A DNA stretch of 64,000 bases from Combretum micranthum (GCA_024138025.1 JAMXBD010000689.1:248001-312000); one strand, 5' to 3'. Shown: positions 21,436 through 34,474, numbered from the stretch's first letter. Notes: generated from the sequence alone by a model not told the origin. Translations and numbers: made by a program.

Positions 21436-23404
21436 CTTTTGGCCATTAATAAAGTGTAAATGGAATGCTTGTTATAAAAGTAAATAATTATTCTTTTTAT
21501 ATGCTTATATATTTATATTTTCATAAATAAAATTTATAATCAACATGAAGAACATAATACATATCTGTGTGTATGTATATAATCACCAGCTTTTTAACAG
21601 GCGTGAATATTAGGATTTTTACATCCTAATATAAATTGTATAATTTTCAACAACACTTAACCATTTGTTATTATTTCCATTCTATTTACTGATCACTTAT
21701 CTATCATCTATATTGGTTTTTTTTCTTTTTTTTTTGGCCCAATATCATCCATATTGGTTTACAACTTTCACTTTGTCAATCTATATATATATTGTTAAAC
21801 TAATATCATTTATTGTACTCCACAGGATATAAGAGGGAAGCAACTTTTTTATATTTATAATGAATTTATTGTAAAAAATAGTGCAATAGATAATGGGCTG
21901 TTGTTTTTCTTTTCTTTATTTCTTTTAATAATTCTTTTTATAAAAGTAAAATATCTTGAGTTGTACTACAGCTATGAGTTAGATAGTTTCGATATTTAAA
22001 GTTATTTTGTTTTTAAATTTTATAAATGAAGCCTATAAAATAATCCCAAGAGCAAGTTTGATGAAGAATTTGAGCTTATCTTGTAATCTAACAATTTGTT
22101 ATAGCATCCACTGATACCTTCATCTTCCTATTCATTATTTGAAGGAAGGAACTACTACAATTTCTCTCGAAAGGAGAAGAATATAAATAAAATGTGTTTT
22201 GTTGTACCTTTTTTTTTTTTTTTTTTGGGCTGTTGTACCTGTTTTTAGATGTATCTTTTATTAAATTACTAATAAATATATATAAATAAAATAGATATTG
22301 GTCTGGTTTTACATTAGTTCCGTCCTATTTTATGTATTTCCCCCATGTGTGAAATGAACACATATTGCAAAGCTAAAGCATTTTATCCGGATTGCATTTC
22401 AAGGAATTAAAGCTAAACAACTCTTTTATTAGTTGCTTAATTAATAAATGAGGTTACATGACTTTAAGAAGTTATTCTACCAAGCAATCCAAAAAGGTAG
22501 ATTTTCCTTTTTTTTTTTTTTTTTGTTGTTAATTTTGAATAATTTATATAATATCAGACTTATAAAAAAAATTTAAAAAATTGTTAAAATATTTTATACA
22601 AGAAACTCACGGATAAAGTGAAAGGCTTCTTTAATAGAGAAAGTTTGCTTAAAATACCGATATGATATGTTAAATAACTTTTTTTGTAATTTAAAACGAT
22701 TTCACTTTAAACAAAAATGAAATTGCATGTTGAACATATAGTTATTTTTTTTATATATAATATGGCCGAAGGAAAAACTATATGTTAAATACGTGATTTT
22801 AATACGCTAAAATTGAATTTTTTTTTTTTTTTCGAAACCAGATTTTAAGAAAAACTTTCTTGAAGGACGGTTGACCAAATACACCACAATACTCTCTATT
22901 TAATGAAAAGGTCTTTATTGACGTATCATTGCCACTATAAAGTATTTACCGACTAATTCTTTTTATTTTCCCTTAAGGTCTATATACACAAATTAATTAT
23001 ATACTATTGTCAGATCTGGTAAAGACGCAGTTTCAACCCCTTTGGTGAGCGGCCGAAAAAAAAGAACCCCTTTTATAAAGTAACATATGTGGAATGCTGC
23101 ATATGAAGTTCCAAATTAAATTCTAAAATATATATATACATACATATATATATATATATATAAGTATGCAAATCAATGACGCAAGGTCATTGTTTTGAAA
23201 AGTATCTATTTTCATTAATATACATGTTAAAACTTAATTGATATTTATACATATGGCACCTCTTAAACAGTTACCCAATACTATTTATAAATAGTTTAGG
23301 CTGCAGGGTCCCAAACAAACTCCAACACACATACACACAGAAAATGGAAAAAAGAAAGCCAAAAAAAAAAAAAAAATAGGAACAAAGAAATCATGTTGAA
23401 TTGC
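21436..23404. repeat. Inner repeat A1 (older duplication)
   Basis: Begins 'cttttggccattaataaag' and ends with a promoter plus ATGTTGAATTGC. At 23405 the sequence restarts with 'cttttgaccatcaataaag', so the second inner repeat (A2, to 33214) follows head-to-tail. A1 lacks the hAT element (its unoccupied site is at about 21572), the pararetrovirus-like insert and the 0.85-kb segment found in A2. Confidence 0.85.
23281..23404 (+). promoter_or_regulatory. Promoter and first four codons of the 52374 gene, copy 1
   Basis: TTTATAAATAG box at 23284-23294, 'ggctgcagg(g)tcc' and an A-rich leader, then ATG at 23393. Only ATGTTGAATTGC of the coding sequence is kept before the duplication junction. Confidence 0.7.
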
Positions 23405-23541
23405 CTTTTGACCATCAATAAAGTGTAAATGGAATACTTGTTACGAAAGTAAATAATTATTCTTTTTGATATGTTCATATATTTGTATTTTCATAAAGTT
23501 TATAATCAACATGAAGAACATAATACATAATTGTGTGTATG

Positions 23542-26500
23542 TAGGGGTGGGGCACGGATTGGTTTGGTTATTTTTTCACTCCAAACTAATCCATTATGCA
23601 ATGGTTTAGTTCGGATTAGAAATTTTCTAAACCAGTAAATAACGGTTTGGTTCTGTTTGGATTACGGATTAAATCAAAATTCTAATTAAAAATTTTCTTT
23701 ATTCTAGTTTTTTTTTTTTTTTGTGTAGATACTTAAATATTTATATTGCTTTACAAATATTATATTATAAATCATGAAAAAGTACTTTATGAATTCATCA
23801 TACTTTTAATCTATAGTTCTCTATAAAATTAGTTATCCATCAATAAAATACATTTACTAACCAATACATACTAAGTCATAATTTATAATTTTTAATAGAA
23901 CAACCAAGTCAATCATCTATCAATAAATTTAACCAAAATAAAAATTCATCTATCAACGAAATTCATCAACAAATAAAATGATCTGTTAACAAAATACATT
24001 AAACAATTAATACTTAATAAGAGTTTATAACTAAATAAATACATTTCATACTTTATAAAGTTAAAAACTATTAAAAAGTAGTTTATCATCAACAAAAAAA
24101 ATATATATTATGAGCCTAAAAAATAAATTTAAAAATGAATAAGTTGATTAAAATCAATATTCACCAAATAATAAATATCAAATGAAATCATATGAACATA
24201 TATGATCTTTAATCAATCATCATAAAAAAAAATATAATGTTATAATTTACAAGTAAAATACTTGTCACGACCCAAAGGGTACCCTAAACGCGACGTTCCG
24301 CCACACTCAATATTTAAATTCAAGTAAGACAACTTTAGTCTCTCCATGAGTTTGAACGTCAGGTGTAAGGCTTACGTTCAACTTATAGGGACCATACTTT
24401 GTTCCGAAATAGTTTAAGGAGACATACATAACAATCAAGAATGTGAATCATAACAGTTATATCTAGATTTAATCTATTACATGGTCTAAGGGGCATACCC
24501 CGGTCAAAAATATTAAGAGTTCCTAAGTCCTCAAAAGTCTCTTACAACATCCATCAAATATCAATTTAGGTGATTCAACTAGAAATCTATGCCTACGTTT
24601 AGGTTCCGATTTCATCAAAAAGCTCCTTAGAGTCCAAAAGCTATACCTGAGGGAAGTGGCTTCTTGGTAATAGCCATAAATATTCATACTGCAACAAGAA
24701 ACTATTGGGGTATAAGCTTACGAGCTTAGTGAGATTCATTTCCAAATATTTAATACTCAACAATAGTATATAATAGACAAGTTATTAACAACCATATGAA
24801 ATGTATAAGCAAATGAGCATACAAGCATATGACTTTTCGAGAGCCATATGTGAATGGATTTACGCCCTCCATTTGGGGTTGGGGTGGTCCATAAGTCATG
24901 CAACCATAATCCCGATCTCTTTCTCTTAATTATACAACCTCTGTTGTTTTATTGTGATAGTTTTAAGTGCTTACCCCACTTCCGTTAACTTAAGCGATCT
25001 CACATCCTTAATGTTAACACAAGCCCCCTTGCCCCCGCTAATATACGTTTGTCCCACCAAAGGTATATTAGCCAATGCAATGTGACTCACTACGTGATAT
25101 GCATGTACAATTTATTCATATAATCGTGGCATGTTAATTAAGTAGGTTAAGTGCGATCATAGATAATTTCAAACAATCCAAGTCTATACTAGCTCATACA
25201 ATGATTTTACAACAAGTCTCATCTCGATATACTTATTATTCATTCAACCAAGATTAAATCACAACTCATCATAATTTTATCTTTTCCTAATTCTAATGCT
25301 ACTACGATTACAAGCACATACACGAGCACAACTATGTAAGAAATGAACTCACTTTGCCGTGGCGCAGAAATCCACTTAATCGTAATTGTCCTCGGGAAGG
25401 TCTTGTCCGTCTCCCAAATCTCCTAATCAAAAGAATAAACCTAATGAGTATTTGTATGAAGTTTGAATGAACTTATAAATTCTATTCTATCAAGTTCGTC
25501 AAAAATCATCTAAGAGGAAATTTCAACTTAAAACAGCCATAACTTGGTCATTTTAACTCGGAATTTTGCATATTATATACTGATTTCTACCTATTCAACA
25601 AGAGTTATCTATTTCTAGAGTTATTTTCAACAAATGAGGTCAATTGATTCATGAACAGTAGGGTACAAAATACTACATGAATTTCCCATTCCACAATTCA
25701 ACTTCTAACCTCAAAACAAACATCATATTAAAGCTTTGATAGATACTTAGCTATCATTATATCTTGTAAGACTCTATTATACACATATATAACTCAATAT
25801 CATGCATAATTCATGAGTGTTGGAAAATTCTAATTTCTCTTGTACTTAGATAATGTCAAATAAGAAGTATATGATATTACTTTCCTAACTTTGTTTCTAC
25901 AAGTGCAACACCTACAAGCTATTGTCATGAAGGTTATGATATGAACTATCTATATGTATACTCTTAATGATATAGTATCAAGAATTCTTTTCGAAAAACT
26001 TTTACTTTGCAAAACTTTTAAAATTTACTAGACTTAAGAAATGTGGTTTTCTTCCTTGAAAAATCACATTTGCTTTTATCAAAACTTAGCCTTGATGACC
26101 TATATAGCCATCACCTTCATTATTTTAGTAAAAATCTTTATTTTGGGGTTAGAAAATAGATGTTTAAATAGGTGGTTTGCCTAAGTACGAATTTTACAAA
26201 ATTTTAAAAAATGAAAACATTGTTTAACCTATTGTTGGAAACTATTTATTATTCTAAGATTACATTTTGATAAACTTCTCTTATTCTTGTCAAAATTGGG
26301 TCTTTATTACATGTATCCCCTAGGACTTCCATTTTTCTATAAAAATTTTCATTTTGGCACTTGGAAATAGGTATTTAAATAATGATTATTTTTAAATCCG
26401 AATTTTGAAAAATTCATTTGAGTTTGTTTTCTTTGTAAAACCCATTTAGTCTTTCAAACATCATTTCCTAATCAAACCTATCCCTTAAGGCTTCCCTTTC

Positions 26501-28672
26501 TTTAATAAAAATCTTGTTTTGAAGTTGAAAAATGGGTGTTCACATTTCAAGCTTCATTTATTACGAATATAATATTTGTTATTGAGATTGAAGTATAACT
26601 TTTGCAATCATGCCCTTGTTTTGAAAATATTCTTTAGTAGATCTAAGATTTCCTCATCAAGATCATTTATTTATGATATCTATTCCCTAAGCCTTTCATT
26701 TTAAATGAAAAATACATATTTTGAAGTTGAAAAATAGCTTTTCTAAATATGGTTCCTTTTTTATCCTAATTTTCAAAAGTTATTTTTGTTGAAACCAAAA
26801 TAGATCTTGAGGTTTCTAATACTTTTCTACTATCATTAAGCTATTACAAGTCATTTAAGAACATAAAACAAAAGTCTAATGCATGTATGAACTTAAAACA
26901 ACTAGATCTAGTTTACCATACTATTCACAAATGCATGAACACTAAGATGGTTATGTGAATATGAATAGATGATGAATACATGCACAAATCATTAATAATA
27001 ATAACATAACTTAATAATAAAACAAGATAATAGCATAATAACTCAAATAACAAGATTTAAAACATTATGATGTCAAGGATCTCATGTTCAAGTGTTTCCA
27101 CGTCCCTAGCTTGAAGCTCATGGGGATTTTTATGTGGAATCACACATGAATGAAATTTCCATGACATGTTTTTAAGATACTAAGGTATAAATCTATTACC
27201 TATTGGTTGTGTGGAGTAAGAAACTTTGAAAGAAAAACAAAGTGTGTGTGTGTATGGAGGGAGGGGGGAGCTCACGGTTTTGAGAGAAGAGAGGGAGAGA
27301 GACTTTGCAAAAAAAAAAAAAAAAAAATTCTAAAGTAAGAAGGAAAGAAATAAAGTGAAATGAAGTGGGCATAAGGGGTATATATAGGGAAATGGATTAG
27401 GGTTTGTTGTAATAAAAGGAATTAAATAAAACAATTTGAGAGAGAGGAGATGGGAGGGGGTTGCGCCGGTTTTCAAGAGGAAGAGGGAGAGGGTTTGTTT
27501 GTTTTGTGTTGTATAAGATTCAAAATTAATTAATTAATTTAAATGATAAAAGTGATATTGGAAAAGTAAATTGTAAGAAAATGATGAAATTGTAAGAGTA
27601 GGGTATAAGGATGTAAGAAATAGGTTATGGGTAGTTGTAATTGTGAATAGTGTAGAAGAATTCAAAAAGTGGATTTGACATTTAAATTACCATGAAAATA
27701 CGATAAAAAGTTATAACTATAACTTTTATAACCCGAAAAATTATATAACTAATATATTTGCAAATCTTATGAAATTACGAGTCTAACGGCACTAATATTG
27801 TATATTTAAAATTTCAAGCCCGAGACACGCTTTTTCGAAATATGCACCCGATCGGGTTCGAAATAGATCGAAAATTCGTTAATCTTATCTTTTAAAGCAT
27901 CCTAGTATTGTTACGAACTAAACTACACCCTTTACTCATATTTCGATTCCTTGGTTTAGGAATACGGGATTGCCGGATCTAAACTACTAAGGTTTCCTAG
28001 AAATTTGTTGACTTAAGTTTTCCGATTGACTTTCCAGTTTAGGTCTTTACCAATTTGGAAACCGAGGGTTTATGTTTATACAACATATTTAGTTTAAGAA
28101 ATTTTATTTTAAATTTTATTTTTGTAAGTATTTAACATCTCTTAACGTTTTCGGAAGTATTGAATTGGGTTTTAATTCCGAAGGTTAATCGTTATTTTAC
28201 TTTTTAATAATTTGCTTTTGGATTCTATATTACCCGATTTTATAAGTTAGAGTTACGTATATAATTTGTCATACGTAGTGGATTTGAATTTGAAGACCGT
28301 TGAGTTCTTATTTTAATTTTAAGGATTCTCATTTTCTCAAGATTAAGAAATTCCTATATTCGTTCGTGATTTAAGGCTAGTCGAAGTTCGGTTTTAATTT
28401 GGAGTCATTTTTAGAGTTTACTTTCGAAGTTTATTTTGGAATTATTTACTAAAATTTTCCGGGGCTTACAATACTATTATATTTTTCTAAAATTGTTTGG
28501 TTCGATTTTATGGATTGGTTTGGTTTATTTTCCAAACCAAATCTTAAATTTACGGATTGGTTCGGATTGGAAAATTTTTTTAACCAAATTGTTAAAAAAA
28601 AAATCATATTTTCGATTTGGTTTGGTTCGATTACGGATTGGTTTGGTTCAGTTGGTTTTTTTACCACCCCTA
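23542..28672. mobile_element. Non-autonomous hAT-type element (block A copy), split by a nested insertion
   Basis: The ends TAGGGGTGG and CCACCCCTA are inverted repeats. The 8-bp duplication TGTGTATG flanks it exactly (23534-23541 and 28673-28680). Multiple ggtttggtt/cggattgg subterminal repeats lie near both ends, as expected for hAT transposase binding sites. Without the nested 24263-28470 insertion and its TSD the element is about 918 bp. No transposase is encoded. The unoccupied site is preserved in inner repeat A1 near 21572. Confidence 0.9.
24263..28470. mobile_element. Non-coding TG...CA element with 5-bp TSD (solo-LTR-like), 4.2 kb
   Basis: Starts TGTCACGACCCAAAGGG, ends TTTTCCGGGGCTTACA, and is flanked by ATACT at 24258-24262 and 28471-28475. 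The paralogous unoccupied site is in block B at 37182-37186, so the boundaries are exact. There is no ORF above noise, and no internal primer or purine tract. A GA-rich stretch near 27240-27345 precedes a TATA-like 'gggtatatataggg' near 27380. Terminal similarity to 4001-6924 indicates one family. A solo long gypsy LTR is most likely; a LARD-like non-coding element is the alternative. Confidence 0.8.
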
Positions 28673-29212
28673 TGTGTATGTATGTAATCATCAGCTTTTT
28701 AGCAAACGGGACATAAACTAAATTAGGATTTTTACATATTAATATAAATTGTATAATTTTCAACAACACTTAACCATTTGTTATTATTTCCATTCTATTT
28801 ACTTATCAATTATCTATCATTTATATTGGTTTACAACTTTCATTTTCTCAATCTATATTTATATTGTTAAACTAATATCACTTATTATACTCCACATGAT
28901 ATAAGAAAGAAGCAACTTTCTTTATATTTATAATGAATTTATTGTAAAAATAGTGAAATAGATAATGGTTGTTGTTTTTTCTTTTCTTTATTTCTTTTAA
29001 TAATTCTTTCTACAAAAGCAAAATATCTAAAAGAATCTTTAAGGAGGTTAAAGTAATCAGGAAAAATTTTAGTCCATCTTGGATTAATTATCATATGAAT
29101 TAGAGGGTCAACAAGAGAAAAAGTTGGAGGTAAACCTTGTTTTTAGAGTGTGAGAGTACTAGAATATTGAGAGTGTGCTTCTAAGAGTGTCTAGAGTGTT
29201 TGCTGGTGTAAT

Positions 29213-29428
29213 CTAAAACTTTACCTCAACCTTTTCTTTTGTTAACCCTCTGATTTCTATGACGATTAATCCAAGATGGACTAAATTTTTTCCTAATTGC
29301 TTCAACTTTCTTAAGGATTCTTTTGTCAGTAACTTGATATTTGATGGATTTATTGTTACTGATATTATATCTTCCTTATTTGACGTAAATAATCCTATTC
29401 TCCAACTTAATATTCCTGCTTGATACAA
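29213..29428 (-). pseudogene. Movement-protein-like fragment
   Basis: 71-codon open stretch. Its NLVHLGLIVIEIRGLTKEK segment resembles the conserved 'IHLG...I.IKGL.R' core of caulimovirid movement proteins, which form or gate plasmodesmal tubules. It is short, truncated at both ends and not expected to function. The block B equivalent (about 43520-43735) has additional shifts. Confidence 0.4.
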
Positions 29429-29779
29429 CCTTCTAGGATTGAAGAGAGTAACAACATGATTTGAATAAATTTCTACATCTTTGTCTATATCTATTACTTC
29501 TTCTAATTGTATTATATGATCTCCCTATCTTCTTCTTCCAATATTTATAATATCTAGTATTCGCACCCTATGGGTTGTCTCTATATAACTTGCACTGGGA
29601 TGGGATGATTGTAAAACATGTGATTCTCCAATGAATGGTCCAAGCCTAGAAATTTTCCATTATCTTGTCTATTATACATTTCATTATTATCCTTTCTTCA
29701 CTTTCTTCTATGACTCCACTTTCTTATTATCGCCCTAATTGTTGTCCTCCGAACAAACTCATTATGATTATTATGTTAT

Positions 29780-30170
29780 TTATTTATTTTGAAAGAGACT
29801 TCCACTCACCTTTCTGAAATAAGCCTTTGTCTTTTCCATTTTCTTTTCTATTGGGATTTTTCCTAGTTTGTCAATTATTTCATCTAATTCCTTTTGATAA
29901 CTAATGTTACTACTACTTACGCCTTTTCGTAATGTTTTTGTTCTTAAATTAGTCAAATTAAAACCAAGGGTTGTAAACTTCTGCTAAAGTTTTATGAACA
30001 AAGCTATAATTTTATTGTTTTTCCTAATTATTGTCTCAATGTATTCATTTGCTAACTTTTATCCTTTGCTAAATCTTATATGAGGTTCTACTATGGTCTT
30101 TGTTTCTTCTAGAGTATACATGTAATCTCCATTTGCTTCTAATTCGCTATAATTGTTGCTCATATTTACT
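29780..30170 (-). pseudogene. Coiled-coil ORF remnant (block A copy)
   Basis: Same sequence as the open 134-codon frame at 44086-44490 but with in-frame stops after FSKG and after FIKL. It includes the IIRKNNKIIALFIKL segment, a variant of the RQNNT-type coil. Confidence 0.45.
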
Positions 30171-30386
30171 TTATCCTATGAATGCATTTTTTATTTCCTC
30201 AACCATTGTTTCTTTCTTTTTTCCTATCCCAGCTAATTGTTTAGCTTCTTATTACTTCCTTTTGATTATTTTTAATTTCTTTCTTTTGTGCTTGTCTAAT
30301 AGCTTTGATGTGTCCTAATTGTCTTAATTTTCTTTCTATATCAACATGTATTTGTTTTATATAGCCAACCCTTTCTATTAATTTCT

Positions 30387-30632
30387 TTATCTCATCCATT
30401 CTCTTATATGATTGTGAGCCTTATATAAAGTATCTAAATCTCTATGGACAGTTGCACCGAAAGATATGATTAAGTCTATGATACTATTTAATTGTTTATG
30501 ATCTAAACGCAATATATGGGTTGAATGCTTAAAATAACAAAGATGAAAAAAACTATTGTCTCCCACTTGTGGCCTATTATGTTCTTTAATTTCTAAGTTC
30601 AACCATTCAAATCTTTTATTGTTCTTTTCCAT
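30387..30632 (-). pseudogene. Small ORF of the pararetrovirus-like fragment (ORF2-like position)
   Basis: 81 codons, hydrophilic, ending TLYKAHNHIREWMR. Almost identical to 44690-44935 in block B. No family motif I can name; interpreted from its position between the leader ORF and the coiled-coil ORF. Confidence 0.4.
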
Positions 30633-30705
30633 ATATCTATTTCAATTGTTTTCCTAGACCATTCATGTCTTCTTTATCTTCTAAATTTCTTAAATACTCT
30701 TTAAA

Positions 30706-30915
30706 TCACTCTTTTATATAACCATACAACCTTTCTTTAACTATTAATTCATATATCTCACCTTCCTCCTTTGATTCACAATGATCTTTTAAATTACTTT
30801 CTATTTCTAGTTCTAAAACATAAACATACTGCTCTACTTCTTTTATATTTAAATTATCTAAGTTGTCTGTTGCTAATAAGAGCTCAAAGAAAAACTTTTT
30901 ATAATTATAATTCAT
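30706..30915 (-). pseudogene. Small acidic ORF of the pararetrovirus-like fragment (ORF1-like position)
   Basis: 69 codons, rich in Glu/Leu and predicted helical. Nearly identical to 45009-45218. It is the first ORF after the primer-site-like sequence at 31435-31450. No recognised domain. Confidence 0.4.
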
Positions 30916-31434
30916 AAATAATCTAGATAGTCATCATTATTATTATACCTTCTTAAATGTTCTCTAGGATTAAGAATTATATCTATAATATCATCTAAGA
31001 CATACAAGACTTCTGCTATAATATAAATGATAGAAATATGTCATATTAAAATAAAATTCATATTATCTTATAGGCTTACCATTATTATATTATCTTCACA
31101 AACCTGTATTTTTCCTTTTAATCATTCAATAAACATATAATCATGATTAAGATACCTATATATATTTGCTCTTCTTTGATTATTTAGATAATTTAAACTA
31201 CATGGACTTAGGTCTTCAAAGTGTAATTTTAAAAGAATTTATAACTGTTCAATGACATCATGTGTCCTTTTTATAAGTTTCCTTAATCTTTTTTATTTTT
31301 TGCCTTTGTTCTCTAATATAAGCTTCAAGAAACAACATAATTTGTATTTAGCAAATCTCCATATGATAACACACACAACTAAAACACGGTAGTAAATAAA
31401 CTAAATATCTAAAATTGAAATCTTAAGGTGTAAA

Positions 31435-31450
31435 GTTAACACTTATACCA
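31435..31450 (-). promoter_or_regulatory. Primer-binding-site-like sequence
   Basis: The minus strand reads TGGTATAAGTGTTAAC. It shares TGGTAT and the following AG with the tRNA-Met primer site (TGGTATCAGAGC) of plant retroelements, and lies about 520 nt upstream of the first small ORF. The same sequence is at 45738-45753. Confidence 0.3.
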
Positions 31451-31707
31451 AATTGAGGATCTTGCTATCATGGAAGAAGACCTCATGACAAAGATGAATA
31501 AAAAAAAATCTTGAAAAGAAATAAATCATAAGAACGATCTCATGTCCACATAGTAATCCTTAGGGCTTTTTTTTTTTTTTTAATAAATCTTATAAATGAA
31601 GCCTATAAAAATAAGCCCAAGAGCAAGTTTGATGAACAAGTTGAGCTTATCTTGTAATCAAACAATTTGTTGTAATTCCACTGATGCCTTCATCTTCCTA
31701 TTCATTA

Positions 31708-32561
31708 GTTCTAAAAAATTTTAAATAAGATTGAGAGAAGTGCCTTAGAGAGCTATTATTTGCAAAATATTTTGAGCACTTTATTGTTGTGGGTAATTAT
31801 CTTGTAATGTGGCTTGAATGGGACTAGGAGAGATTATTATAGAATTTGTACATGTAAAAGAAAAATATGGAAATAGAGCATGAATCTTCCTATCGTATCA
31901 AGGAACTGCTTATGTTGAATGATATCATACTCAGATTAGTCTTTTTTTTTTTATTAAAGTTGGAAAATTATTAGAATGTAACCCAATAAAAACATTAATG
32001 CAATCCTTTGATGGTTCTTAGTAAGACCTTCTCCGATTTTGAAATTAACTTAAACTTGGTTGGTCATCTTCAAAGAATTAATTATACATATGCCTGTTTA
32101 TTTTCTTGTTCACGACAAATACAAATCCTAAAGGAACCAACGACATAAATTTTTATTTGGCTTAAATTTCTCCTCAGTATCATTTAATTCGTCTGCATTA
32201 ACCTCTGCTTCTTGGAGTTGTAGTGGTTGAGTCAGGCATATCCACACTATCGAAGTTGGGTCCTAATACAAGATTATAGTAATAGTTACGTTTTGTAATG
32301 GTGATATATCTGCAAACTTTGCCTAGGTTCACGGTGGCAATACATTGTAAATAATGAATGAATATTTGCTTTATCAAAATTGGTATTTCAATTATGTCTT
32401 CGCCACTTATAATATAACATGTAAGTAAATTATATGATTTAACGCAAATAAAATTATTAAAATTATCATATATTTAATCACGATTGGTCGAAACAGTATT
32501 GAAACAGTAAATGTTCATCTCATAAATAAAACCTACAATGTTAAGTCATTTCCTTGTAGAC
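31708..32561. repeat. Unclassified 0.85-kb insertion in inner repeat A2
   Basis: Sequence between 'cttcctattcatta' and 'aggaactac' that is absent from A1 and B1, where the two flanks are almost joined (22135-22155). No clear TSD or inverted ends. It carries a decayed minus-strand reading frame seen more open at 46427-46621. Confidence 0.5.
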
Positions 32562-33060
32562 AGGAACTACTTTAATTGTTCTTAAACCATCTCAGGAGGA
32601 GAAGACTATAAATGGAATGTGTTCTGTTGTAAGTGTCGTATCTGTTTTCAAATGTATCTTTTAATAGATATTTAGTGTTGTTTTTACGTTAGTCCCATCC
32701 TATTTTATATATTTCCCATAATGTTTATATATACAAATAAATTATATACTATTTCCACCTGGTATAGGCACTGTTTCAACCCCTTTTGTAAAGGAACATA
32801 TGTCGACTGCTGCATGTCCTTTTGTCTTTTAAAATTAAAATATGACTTGTAATCAAGTGTTCCCATTAGTCAGACATAAAAAATATAAGTTTTAATACTT
32901 ATTATATATACGTGCTATACAAATAGGTGGAAGATGATTATTGTTGGAAAGCATCTATTTCAATAATATGTATATTAAAATTTGATCGGTAATTTATTTT
33001 GATATAGGTGGTATATTATATAACATCCAACACGAATTATGAATAGTTATCCAATACTAG

Positions 33061-33215
33061 CTATAAATATAGTTGAGGCTGCAGGTCCTAAACAAGCTTA
33101 AACACAAAAACACACAGACAAACCTTTCTTCTGAAACCGCAAAAAACAAAAAAAAAAAAACATGTTCAATTGCACAGGAGGTAGTATCGATGACTCAGGT
33201 TTTAGCAAGCCTATG
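33061..33215 (+). promoter_or_regulatory. Promoter and first 16-18 codons of the 52374 gene, copy 2 (block junction)
   Basis: CTATAAATATAG box at 33061-33072, leader with poly-A, ATG at 33162. The translation starts MFNCTGGSIDDSGFSKPM and matches MLNCTGGRIDDSDFSKPM of the downstream gene. After 'aagcc(t)atg' the sequence switches to the start of block B, which marks the duplication breakpoint. Confidence 0.85.
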
Positions 33216-34474
33216 TACTTAAAATTTCTTCTAGAGGATATAGGTATTCGAGTTATCTAGTAGTTACTGCTAATTAGGGCTTTCAGATTCTCACAACGTA
33301 TTGTGGAGTGCGGTGCTCTACTGTTGTTTTGCTATACCTAAATTAAAAATCTAAATCATTGATTGTTGCAACTGTATTAGAATAAGATGATTATATTGTG
33401 TGAGCATATGTTACTTTGTATTAGGTTCGGCTCATTCTTTTCTTTTTTAGATTATGAAGGTGATTTGATCAAGATGCTTTGATTACATATTGTGTGTGCA
33501 TGTGTTATTGTGTACTAGGCTTCAGCTTATTCCCTTCGTTTTTAGGTTATCAAGATGATTTGATCTAGATGCTATGGTTACATGGTCTATGGCTTTGATA
33601 TTGATGAGAGACTAGACGAGCTGGACGTTTAAATACATTGGATATTGTATTGTTATTTTCTTAGAAAGTAATATTTGTATTGTAAGGTTTCCTATATGTA
33701 TTAAGGTGAGAGTATTTCTAATGATTCAGCTATGTAATTTGATTGGATATTATTATTTACAAAACTTGAATATGGTTTTCTTAATCTAAAATTGGTTAGA
33801 AATTCATTTAGTCAATAGTAGCCTTTATATATAATACTTAACTGTTAGACATGGCAGAACTATTGGTGCTGTGGACGCTATTTGGGACATGATAGTATGC
33901 ATATGTATTATGTAACAATCAATCATATTTTAATAAAAGGAATAGATAGTGGATACTTTTTTAAAAAAAAAATCACCATACGTGTTAAAAATGATTGGTA
34001 TTTATTTACCATATGTATAATACATGTGACGCGTATTACTCGTTGAAGCCTATCTCGACGAATAAAAATTTTTCATGTATTATGAAATGAAAATTATTAC
34101 TTACTTTATTTTAAGGTTTTTCTTGTTTGCTTTTTTCTTCTAAATTTATTTGACACATGGCACTTGTTTATTTATGGCAATACGAATGTGATAGCGTTTG
34201 TGGGATGGAAAATTCCATTTCACTTCACTTGCTTTTCTTCTGTTTATTTTCTCTCATTTTTCTTTTTCTTTCTACTTTTTTTTTCTTGTTTGTTTTTCTT
34301 TTTCCCAACACATTCCACGTGGTTCCTATTGCAAAATCATAACCCCCCTCCTCTAAAAGAAAAAAAAAAAAAAATTCCTTTAGAAATAGCTTCTTCATCA
34401 CTTTAGCTGCGGTCCTACACTGCCTCCAACAAAAGGAAGTCTGTTACAAAAGAGAAATCTTGTTAAATATTCTT

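Larger units (their letters stand above)
29030..31587 (-). mobile_element. Caulimoviridae-like endogenous pararetrovirus fragment, block A copy
   Basis: Present in the second inner repeat but absent from A1, with no target duplication, as expected for pararetroviruses, which integrate by recombination. On the minus strand the order is: primer-site-like TGGTATAAG (31450), about 530 nt of leader, two small ORFs (30915-30706 and 30632-30387), a coiled-coil ORF with an RxNN(T/K) core (about 30170-29790) and a movement-protein-like stretch (29428-29213). That order (short ORF1, ORF2, then an ORF3 starting with a coil and a movement protein) fits badnavirus-like genomes. Coat protein and RT parts are absent. 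All frames are broken. Family assignment rests on order and short motifs only. Confidence 0.5.
20178..33214. repeat. Block A of a large tandem duplication
   Basis: Sequence from TACTTAAAATTTCTTCT at 20178 onward is repeated from 33215 onward at a starting offset of about 13.04 kb. The block ends inside the first codons of a copy of the 52374 gene (AGCAAGCC at about 33204-33211), where it is joined to the start of block B. After subtracting the younger insertion at 24263-28470 the block is about 8.8 kb. It contains an older internal duplication (see 21436-23404). Confidence 0.85.

Noticed and set aside
23100..23165. (AT)n stretch as a possible regulatory or CRISPR-like repeat
   Set aside because: Simple microsatellite duplicated at 36030-36072; no spacers or conserved unit.
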